64,000 bases of DNA from Sulfitobacter sp. SK012 (GTDB lineage: Bacteria; Pseudomonadota; Alphaproteobacteria; Rhodobacterales; Rhodobacteraceae), in the NCBI RefSeq assembly GCF_003352085.1, contig NZ_CP025804.1, positions 2,046,001 through 2,110,000 on the forward strand, in the 5' to 3' direction. The position numbers and the translations under genes were made by a program. The notes under the pieces are model-generated. The model ran no database searches, was not told the DNA's origin, and saw only the letters and a program-made list of their open reading frames with translations. Positions 17,834 through 25,629 of this stretch are shown piece after piece (within the stretch, counting starts at the first letter, position 1; each line of letters opens with the position of its first letter).

Positions 17834-20800
17834 GTGTCATTGTTTTCACACGTCCAGCCGGACGAAGGAAATACCGCGATCACACTGATGCCCGGACCTG
17901 ATGGGGGTCTCATCGTGCCGGACGCGCAGCAACTTTTTGAGGCTGACTTCCAACGCGCCGGGTCTGATCTTTACCTGCTGAACAAGGGCGTAATTTCGCT
18001 GCGAATTGCTGACTATTTCAATTCGGATCATCCTGCTGACATCTATGCGGTAAATGGCGCGGTGCTGCGCGGCGATGTCGTCACTCGACTGGCAGGACCG
18101 TTGACGCCGGGACAATACGTGCAGTCCGGCGCTCGGGATGGCGCGGAGGCTATAGGTCAGGTCGAAACGTTGGACGGCGATAGCTCAGTCCAGCGCGCTG
18201 ACGGTACAGTTGAGGTTTTGACTGTAGGCAAGAAAATCTTCGAAAATGACCTCCTCCAGACAGGCCCTGACTCCACCGTGTCGGTCACTTTCGTGGACGG
18301 GACAATATTTTCGCTATCTGCCAACTCGCGAATGGTGATCGATTACCTTGTTTATGATCCCTCGAGCAACTCAAACTCAGGTAGTTTCAACCTAGTTCAA
18401 GGGGGCTTTGTTTTCATCGCGGGGCAGGTTGCCAAGACGGGTGGCATGGATGTCAACACGCCATCCGCCACAATGGGCATCCGTGGTACAACGGTGATAG
18501 CGGATGTTCAGATGGTCAATGGCGTTTTGACTACCGAGGTCAGCCTCTCGCGCGATCCCGATGGCGATGTAGGCGAAATTGTATTGCGCGATCTTGATGG
18601 CAATATCGTTGCCAACATCACTGGAACGGATATCAAGTGGTTATTGACGACTGAAGGCCAAGTGTTCGAAGTAACCCGTTCGTTGCAGGACGATGCGGAT
18701 GACAGCTTCTTGATTGCTGAAGCTGTGGGCGCGTACCGAAGCGCATTTGCACGGGTTGATTCAGGTGAAACGTTCGTCACGTTTGGTGATACCCGCGGTG
18801 GTCGTAACGGTGGCGCTCCCGTAACAGGGACCGGAAGTGGTTTGGAGTTGGATTCCGTTGATGAACCGGGCAGAACTGCCCCCGATGTTGTCCCCGAAAC
18901 AGATGGTAACGGAGACGACAGCGCGCCCTTCGACGATGGCAATTTGAATATTGAAGATGATTTTTTTGCCACTGATACCGTTGTTGCGGGATTTGAAGAC
19001 CCTTCTACTGGGGCAATTACCGGATCTGTTCCCATAGGCAACGCGGATGTTTCCGCGCTTGAATTTACCATCGTACAAGCCCCTGTGAACGGCACTGTGA
19101 CAATCTCGCAAGACGGATCATTTGAATACGTCCCGGTGCCGAATTTTAACGGGGAGGACCAATTTACGTATCGCGTGATTGGAGCCGGAGGTATCGACAG
19201 TACCGGTACTGTCCTTGTTGAATTGGTGCCTGTCAACGATGTACCAGAGTTCAAGAACAGCGTGGTGCAAGTGTCCGAGGATGGGTCGATCACCCAAATG
19301 TTGGTTGCAACGGATGTGGACGGTGACGCGCTGAGCTATAGTTTGGAACGACCCGCTACGAACGGTGGAATGGTACTGCTGGCAGATGGAACCTACAATT
19401 ATACTCCTGATGCGGACTTCAGTGGTGCCGACAGCTTCAGTGTACGTGCAACGGATCCAGACGGGGCCAGCGTTGTTGCAAATATTTCGGTTACTGTGGC
19501 CGCAATCAACGACATGCCAACAATTGTCGAATCGCGCAGCGTATTTTCAGCAAATGTGGACGAGGCTGCGGCTGAAACTGTTGGAGGAACTCTGACAGCG
19601 CAGGATGCAGACACTGGCGACATGCTGACGTGGAGTGGCTCTGCAATTGGCACATACGGAACCTTTGAAATTACAGCAGCCGGTATCTGGCAATATACTC
19701 TTTCCTCGGAAAATGCGGATTCTCTTGTAGAAGGCGAGGTGGTTTTCGATCGCTTTTTGGCAACTGTTACGGACAGCAGCCGAGCTACAGATACCCAAGA
19801 GATCACGGTGACGATCACGGGCACAAATGATGTTCCGGAGATTGGTGGCGTGACGGCGGGCAAGGTGACGGAGGAGGATGCTGCGGCGACGCTGACGACG
19901 GGTGGTGCGCTGACGATCACGGATGTGGATGCGGGCGAAGCCGTCTTCCAGGTGCAGACGGGAGCTGTTGGGTCGAACGGGTATGGCAGCTTTGATCTGC
20001 TTGCGAATGGCACGTGGAGCTACAGCGCGGACAACAGCCAGACGGCGATCCAGGCACTTGGCGCGGGCGATGAGGTGACGGACAGCTTCACTGCGATATC
20101 TGCGGATGGATCAGCGAACGAGGTCGTGACGGTGACGATCACGGGCACAAATGATGTTCCACGTATGACTACAGCACCTGGCGGTGATGCAGGACTCCTC
20201 ACTGAAGGGACCGATATCGCCTCAGTAACAGGCCAGTTGAGTGCGACAGATCCCGACAATGGCGCGGTTGTGACTTGGCGCGGTTCCGCAGCAGGTACGT
20301 ATGGCGAATTTGAAGTTTCCGAAGACGGGAGCTGGATATACACGCTGAATGCTAGCGCTGAAGCGCTGTCAGTGGGCGACATTGAGACTGAAACCTTTGA
20401 GGTTTTTGTGACCGACGGGCAAGGGGCGGAGGTACAGCAGTTTGTCACAATAGAAATCGTAGGCCTAAACCAGTCACCGATGGTTCGGGGTACCACGATA
20501 GTTGAAGCAATTCAGGACACCCCTTTGTTGGGTCAGCTGACGGCAACGGACGCTGAGACAATTGAAGGTGATCTCGCTTTTGCGCTGGGTTTGAATGGCC
20601 CCTCTCAAGGCGACTTGGTCATGAACTCAGATGGCAGCTATGAGTATAGGCCTAACGAGGGATTTCTGGGACTCGACCGATTTGAATATACTGTCACCGA
20701 TTCCGATGGTGCTGTAACGACGGCTCGGGTTGAGGTGGAAGTGGAAAGTGAGTCTGGTTTCGGTGACGAAGGCCGCGCTGTAACACTGGCGATCAACACA

Positions 20801-22330
20801 GAGGCAACCGAAACCGCCGCCTCAGGAAGCGTCGCGATAACCTCTATACGAGCCGATACCAATACGATCAACCTCTCCATTGCGATGGACAGATCAGGTA
20901 GTATTGGCGCTGCAGGCTGGGAAGATCAGGTTGATGCGGTGCTTGAAGCCTTGCAAAACTTGGCACGCACATTTGATGGCGCATCAAACCAAGTGATGGT
21001 GCAGGTCATCACCTATGCAACGACAACGATTTCTTATAGACCTTTTGAACTGCAGGATTTCGATCTGGCGCGTTCAACACTCATTGAAAGCTACGACGGT
21101 GGCGGTACACGATGGGACCGCGCGTTGGCAGAAGCACAAAGCTTTTTTGAGAATAATAATCCCAACCCCAGTAACGAGACAAACTACCTGTTCTTTATTA
21201 CGGACGGGGTGCCAACTGAACCGAGAAGTCTGCCGGCCGATCAGGGTTGGCGGGCGTTATCTGACGATTTGAGGACTGACGGTGGTGACGGATATTCTGT
21301 CTTCATCGAGGCGTTTGGGATCGGCCCTGCTTATGACGTGGAAAACCCTCCTCAGAGGTTAACTGACCTCGCTGGCAGGACACCAACGTTTCTGGCCGAT
21401 TCAAGCTTGCTTGGGGCGGTTTTAGACGCATCACCTCTTTTCAACCCTACGCTGATTGATTTTGAGCTGACATTAGAAGTTGATGGGCGAGAGGCGCTGG
21501 TTATAGCAGACGAAAACAGCCCAGCCTTTGCGACAAACTCGTTGGAATATGAACTTGCTTTGGCGGAGATAGCGGATATCCATCTGCTGCTGGGCGAAAA
21601 TAACCGGTTCAGTGCAACGGCAAGGTTCGATTTGGACGGTGACCCGGAAACACCTGAAATCGAACTCTTTTCGACTGAAGTATTTGGAAACGCTGGAGTA
21701 GCCCAGATCCTGAACGGAATGGCAGAAAACGATCTTTTGTTCGGAAGCCAAGAGGAAGATCAAATATCGAGTGGGGGAGGCAATGATGTTATCATCGGCC
21801 TTAGTGGCGACGACACCCTAAACGGTGGCTTGGGCCAAGATACAATCCTGGCTGGAGATGGAGACGACTTGATCGTTTTGTCCGTACTACCAATTGGGGC
21901 TGACGAGAGGATCGATGGGGGGAGTGGCGTTGATACGCTGCGGGTCGCGGTGACTGGCAGCATTGATGATGACGTATTGCTGATGCTAGATTTGAGCGGC
22001 ATCGAGGTCCTAGATATGGACAATGGGCAGGCCAACTCCTTGAACCTGGTGACGTTGGCGGATGTGTTTGACCTGTCCGGCACTGCAGATCAGGAAATCA
22101 CGGATCTGCTCAACGGTCCGGCAGTCGCGAATGTTTCGGTTTATGGAGATGCTGATGATAATGTCGAGCTTGAGAATACGGCGGCAACTCAGTTCATCCG
22201 CGCGAATGGCATAACCGTGGATGATGGCAGTGGCACTGTTATGGACATTTACCAGTACTTCGAGAATGGCGGACTGATGGCGACGCTAGGCATCGACGCC
22301 GAAGTAGAAGTGACTGTCGTCGTTGCTTAG
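17834..22330 (+). CDS. Giant secreted adhesin-like protein: FecR, VCBS/cadherin-like repeats, VWA, RTX
   Basis: The product is about 1,498 residues. An N-terminal region is followed by a FecR-like domain (about 110-230; TGPDSTVSVTFVDGTIFSLS, TPSATMGIRGTTVI). Then come at least five VCBS or cadherin-like repeats (about 390-990; GSFEYVPVPNFNGEDQFTY, VTITGTNDVP) and a VWA domain with the metal site DRSGS (about 1012) and ITDGVP. RTX nonapeptides (GGGNDVIIGLSGDD, about 1302-1346) and a C-terminal segment follow. I choose GTG 17834, which has GGGGGA seven bases upstream, over the longer open frame starting at 17792. Acidic composition, no cysteine-rich regions and a neighbouring ABC/HlyD/TolC set indicate type I secretion and a role in surface attachment. 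The ligand is unknown. Confidence 0.88.
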   Translation: MSLFSHVQPDEGNTAITLMPGPDGGLIVPDAQQLFEADFQRAGSDLYLLNKGVISLRIADYFNSDHPADIYAVNGAVLRGDVVTRLAGPLTPGQYVQSGARDGAEAIGQVETLDGDSSVQRADGTVEVLTVGKKIFENDLLQTGPDSTVSVTFVDGTIFSLSANSRMVIDYLVYDPSSNSNSGSFNLVQGGFVFIAGQVAKTGGMDVNTPSATMGIRGTTVIADVQMVNGVLTTEVSLSRDPDGDVGEIVLRDLDGNIVANITGTDIKWLLTTEGQVFEVTRSLQDDADDSFLIAEAVGAYRSAFARVDSGETFVTFGDTRGGRNGGAPVTGTGSGLELDSVDEPGRTAPDVVPETDGNGDDSAPFDDGNLNIEDDFFATDTVVAGFEDPSTGAITGSVPIGNADVSALEFTIVQAPVNGTVTISQDGSFEYVPVPNFNGEDQFTYRVIGAGGIDSTGTVLVELVPVNDVPEFKNSVVQVSEDGSITQMLVATDVDGDALSYSLERPATNGGMVLLADGTYNYTPDADFSGADSFSVRATDPDGASVVANISVTVAAINDMPTIVESRSVFSANVDEAAAETVGGTLTAQDADTGDMLTWSGSAIGTYGTFEITAAGIWQYTLSSENADSLVEGEVVFDRFLATVTDSSRATDTQEITVTITGTNDVPEIGGVTAGKVTEEDAAATLTTGGALTITDVDAGEAVFQVQTGAVGSNGYGSFDLLANGTWSYSADNSQTAIQALGAGDEVTDSFTAISADGSANEVVTVTITGTNDVPRMTTAPGGDAGLLTEGTDIASVTGQLSATDPDNGAVVTWRGSAAGTYGEFEVSEDGSWIYTLNASAEALSVGDIETETFEVFVTDGQGAEVQQFVTIEIVGLNQSPMVRGTTIVEAIQDTPLLGQLTATDAETIEGDLAFALGLNGPSQGDLVMNSDGSYEYRPNEGFLGLDRFEYTVTDSDGAVTTARVEVEVESESGFGDEGRAVTLAINTEATETAASGSVAITSIRADTNTINLSIAMDRSGSIGAAGWEDQVDAVLEALQNLARTFDGASNQVMVQVITYATTTISYRPFELQDFDLARSTLIESYDGGGTRWDRALAEAQSFFENNNPNPSNETNYLFFITDGVPTEPRSLPADQGWRALSDDLRTDGGDGYSVFIEAFGIGPAYDVENPPQRLTDLAGRTPTFLADSSLLGAVLDASPLFNPTLIDFELTLEVDGREALVIADENSPAFATNSLEYELALAEIADIHLLLGENNRFSATARFDLDGDPETPEIELFSTEVFGNAGVAQILNGMAENDLLFGSQEEDQISSGGGNDVIIGLSGDDTLNGGLGQDTILAGDGDDLIVLSVLPIGADERIDGGSGVDTLRVAVTGSIDDDVLLMLDLSGIEVLDMDNGQANSLNLVTLADVFDLSGTADQEITDLLNGPAVANVSVYGDADDNVELENTAATQFIRANGITVDDGSGTVMDIYQYFENGGLMATLGIDAEVEVTVVVA

Positions 22331-22367
22331 TGTCGCTCGCCAAGTTAATCATTCAGCTCTTTTAAGA

Positions 22368-22770
22368 GCGCTGTCAGGCAAACCAACCTGATCCGGATAG
22401 GGGGCAGCGTCGGATTATGACAAAACACAACCCATTACGATATTTCAAAACAAGTCACGAAACCATGCGTTTGGCTTTTATACTCTACGTCCGGTTCCCA
22501 CTTTCTTTGCGAATGCGGGTGATTTACTCGAACTGCGCGGAATCGATATCAACCAAGAGACCGTGTGCTTTTGGTGGAATATATTTTGCCCGATGCTCGC
22601 CGCAGAAATCCGGAAAAGGCGCACCCAACAGTTCAGGGCGTGCTCAAACTGGAAGTGGTATATTGATGATGTTTTCGTGAGTATAAACATTGAGGCGCAC
22701 TACTTGTGGCGGATCGTAGTTCCCGAGGCGAGGTGCTGGAAGGTTATGTGACCTCACGACGTGCACGATA
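22368..22770 (+). mobile_element. Decayed IS6-family fragment (5' half)
   Basis: The left repeat GCGCTGTCAGGCA is followed by a transposase start resembling the intact copy (LRYFKTSHETMRLAF, PLSLR, WWNIFCPMLAAEIRKRRTQQ) with frameshifts and missing codons. Homology ends near 22770 in the VLEGYVTSRR segment. An isolated right-end repeat of the same family (GTCTGACAGCACC) stands at 23379-23391, so the region between may have been captured or rearranged by IS6 activity. Confidence 0.75.
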
Positions 22771-22859
22771 AGTTATCACGCTGCAGTGCCCTGCTAGGCT
22801 AAGCCAGACGCCGATAGTGAGGCGCGAACTAAACCAAAGAGCATCTTTTCTCCGAGGTT

Positions 22860-23245
22860 TCAGTCGTGACGCTTCGCGTACTTTTTCAGTAGGTTGACCC
22901 GTGGCGCAACGCCTGATTCATAGCCACTTTTGGTATTCAGGACTGAGGCGTTGGTCAGAGTGCCGACGATGTTTTCGCGCAGCACGATGTACAGTCTGCT
23001 GGCAATTATGATGCCCGCGCCAATCTAAGTTATAATATCGCCCTTTTGGACAAAGATAAGGATGCTATCGTCGGCAGTTCATAAGATTTGGTTGCATCAC
23101 ATCCGGGCAAAAATATCTGCGCCCCCTCGGCGATAGGCCGCGATCATGCAACGACCGGCGGCAAAGGCCAAAATCGAAACGACACTCAGCAGGCCCAAGT
23201 GTTGGGCGGGCAGGGAGCCCAACAGAGCGCCGTTAGGCTCATTAG
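22860..23245 (-). pseudogene. Relic of an EamA/DMT-family transporter (C-terminal part)
   Basis: On the minus strand, 23231-23100 reads GALLGSLPAQHLGLLSVVSI and then LAFAAGRCMIAAYRRGGADI before a stop. A second piece, 23015-22860, reads IGAGIIIASRLYIVLRENIV and ends in YAKRHD. The two are the penultimate and last membrane segments of drug/metabolite exporters (AYRRG followed by the I-G-A-G-I-I-I-A-S-x-L-Y end). The linking part is frameshifted and full of stops, and the N-terminal half is absent. It lies between an IS6 fragment and an IS6 end. Confidence 0.6.
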
Positions 23246-23378
23246 TCAGGACGTGTCAAAGTTGCTGGATGGAAACTAGAGTAGCTCTGAGAGTCTTTGG
23301 AGGCATTTAGCTTGTCAGTGCGGCACATCCGCCTCTGAACCAACCGATCTGTCGACCAACCGAAAGCCTGTTGAATTT

Positions 23379-23391
23379 GTCTGACAGCACC
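23379..23391. repeat. Isolated IS6-family right-end repeat
   Basis: GTCTGACAGCACC is identical to the right terminus of the intact IS6 at 7449-7461. No IS6 coding sequence adjoins it. It marks the scar of a lost or rearranged copy upstream of the HD-domain gene. Confidence 0.6.
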
Positions 23392-23482
23392 TGACCAGTG
23401 TTTTTAACTGGTAATGATAGGTGAGCCGCTAACAAATTGTGCTAGGATGTGGAAAACGTCTTGACTCATAAGGGATGCGACG

Positions 23483-24355
23483 ATGTTTAACCCAACTGCC
23501 GTAGTAGCCGCTCAATTTGGTGACCATCTAGCCGAAACTTACTTACAGTATTTCTCGGGCCGAAAGGTCGAATACGCAGCCTTTCTCCGCGGTTGTGCCA
23601 GAATGATGCTCGAGCGCCAAGGTAATTCAGATGCTCTTTATCATAATGCAGAGCATACTATGATGGTCACTTTGGTTGGCCAGCAGATCATACGAGGCCA
23701 GTTGGTGACCAAAGCCGTACAACCTGAAGACTGGCTGCACTTTATGGTGGCGCTGCTCGTCCATGACATTGGTTACTGCCGCGATATCTGTCAGGGAGAT
23801 TCGGACAATGAGGTCGTTGTGAACGAGGCGGGTGACCGAGTTTGCCCGCCTCGTGGTACGTCAGACGCTTTTCTGGCTCCATACCACATTGACCGCGGCA
23901 AGATTTATGCCCGCCAGCGCTTCGCGCAATCCAGCCTTATCGACGAAGAACGAATTGCTCGAGCCATCGATTACACTCGTTTTCCTCCTCCGGATGAATC
24001 CGCGTATCGTGAAACCGAAAGCGAGCCGGCTCTTGTGCGGGCTGCCGATCTGATTGGCCAAATGGCCGACCCGTTTTACCATCGGAAGATTGGTCAACTA
24101 TACCATGAGTTTAATGAAACCGGGTTCGCTGAAGAGCTTGGGTACGCTACAGCAATGGATTTGATGGAACAGTTTCCGAATTTCTTTTGGCAACAGGTCC
24201 AACCGCTCATCGGCCCCGCACTTGGGCACTTAGAGCAGACGATGGAAGGGAAACAATGGGTGGCACAACTCTATAACCACGTCTTCCAAGCTTCTCACCG
24301 CGCTAGTTGTCTTGGGCCATTTCCCGGTCCGAAAGGTACAGAGAAGCTTGATTAG
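23483..24355 (+). CDS. HD-domain metal-dependent phosphohydrolase-like protein
   Basis: The 290-residue soluble protein contains the HD superfamily metal ligands: YHNAEHTMMV (His residues, about 54-60) and LLVHDIGYCRD (His-Asp, about 94). A conserved DLIGQMADP segment supplies the downstream Asp (about 194). AAGGGA precedes the ATG. The middle (PPRGTSDAFLAPYHIDRGKI) is seen in a family of bacterial HD proteins annotated only by domain. They hydrolyse phosphoester substrates such as nucleotides, but the substrate is not evident here. Its neighbours on both sides are relics, so it stands as an isolated transcription unit. Confidence 0.85.
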   Translation: MFNPTAVVAAQFGDHLAETYLQYFSGRKVEYAAFLRGCARMMLERQGNSDALYHNAEHTMMVTLVGQQIIRGQLVTKAVQPEDWLHFMVALLVHDIGYCRDICQGDSDNEVVVNEAGDRVCPPRGTSDAFLAPYHIDRGKIYARQRFAQSSLIDEERIARAIDYTRFPPPDESAYRETESEPALVRAADLIGQMADPFYHRKIGQLYHEFNETGFAEELGYATAMDLMEQFPNFFWQQVQPLIGPALGHLEQTMEGKQWVAQLYNHVFQASHRASCLGPFPGPKGTEKLD

Positions 24356-25575
24356 GATGCTCATAGCATTTTTTAGCTATTTGGCAGACCGATGAAACGG
24401 AAACCTGCTTCAACTCAGGCGCATCCGCCGGATGAAACTATCTTTCATTGCGATGTTCACCTGATCCCGCGACAGGATGGCGATGTCAGAAATCCCCGCG
24501 GCGGAGTTCGCGGCGTTATCGCGGAGAAACAGGCGTATTGCAAAGCCCGTACAATGGGATTGCACTTGGCGCATTTATGATCCGATCACTGGCTTAGCCC
24601 CAGTCCAGAACCGCCTCTGCACCACCCAGCCCTTGCAGGCTCGTATGCTCATCATCAGCGCAGGTAATGAAGAGTTCGGCTTGTGTAGCAAAAGGCTTTT
24701 GCATGACTTCAATATAGCAATGTTAGACCATCAGGGGAATCCATGAGTTATGCAGAGGTCTCTGCTTGAAGCGAACCATTCAACTTATGCCAGAATAGGA
24801 GCCAACCCACTTGGAAACTGGGATATCTTTCTGAACGTTCTTAATCTTGCGGCAGAGAAAGGATCACCGGGGCAAGCTGTGTGAATTCTTGTATGGCCCA
24901 GCTGATAGCGATGAAAGCGGGGCTAATCTTGCGCTTCACAGTCTTTATTTCCATGACCTTCGGCCACTTTGCTGGGCTGGGCTGATAGAGGAACATTTTC
25001 TGATCGGCTGCCGGGTTATTAACCGTGTCTAAGTAAAGACCGCACTTTGGAGATCCGCGCTTCAGCTCAATACCGACAACCGCTTCACCCGTCATTGACG
25101 GGCACTTAAACGAAACGGACACGGTTATTTTGCACGATCGCCCAGTGGGTGCCGAGCAGTTGCTCCAGTTTCACACAGGAACGGCCCAGATTATAAGATA
25201 AGAGGGGGCCAAAGCGTTGGCGAGAACTACGACCCGGAAGGTCAAGTCATCCGGATCAATGTAGCAAGTTCTGTCTGTTCACGATGTCATCTGAAATCAA
25301 TGCAATTTCCAGCGCGCCCCTGGTGTCTCGCCGAACTCTCCTTCAATCCTGCGCCAGAGCATTTGCTGAATGGTTTGAGATTGTGGCCGCTTGATCTGCG
25401 GGTTCGGCAACATATTTCGTTCATCTGTGTTAATTCGACAAAGCCGTCGGACCTCCTTTTTTGAACGTCACGCGATCCGGGCTTTGCGCAAATCATTTGA
25501 TTAGAGCACTCGGATTCTGCTAAATCTGAGCTTGCGGCCTTTAACTGATCGTTATCCGTTAGGACCCACAAAATC
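24356..25575. other. Long stretch without an intact gene
   Basis: About 1.2 kb contains only decayed coding sequence. A HIT-protein fragment is recognisable at 24420-24545. A minus-strand frame at 25122-24841 (starting MSVSFKCPSMTGEAVVGIEL) has protein-like composition but no recognisable family or good start. The rest shows no repeats or RNA genes that I can support. Confidence 0.5.
24420..24545 (+). pseudogene. Fragment of a HIT-family (histidine triad) protein
   Basis: The frame reads IFHCDVHLIPRQDGDVRNPR followed by GGVRGVIAEKQAY. This is the C-terminal region of HIT hydrolases, where the triad H-x-H-x-H is followed by LIPR, GDV, NPRGGVR and VIP-x-KQ. The middle triad His is replaced by Asp (HCDVH), and nothing upstream or downstream continues the protein. 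It is therefore a dead fragment. Confidence 0.6.
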
Positions 25576-25629
25576 GAACGCTCGCTTTTTGCCTTTATCT
25601 GGAAATATTCCCGGCGCGATCAGCTACTA

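Noticed and set aside
18508..20496. Several minus-strand frames over the giant adhesin gene
   Set aside because: They are shadows of the repeat-rich gene and show Ser/Pro/Thr-biased composition.
23088..23279. Plus-strand 63-codon frame
   Set aside because: The opposite strand encodes recognisable EamA transporter segments at the same place.
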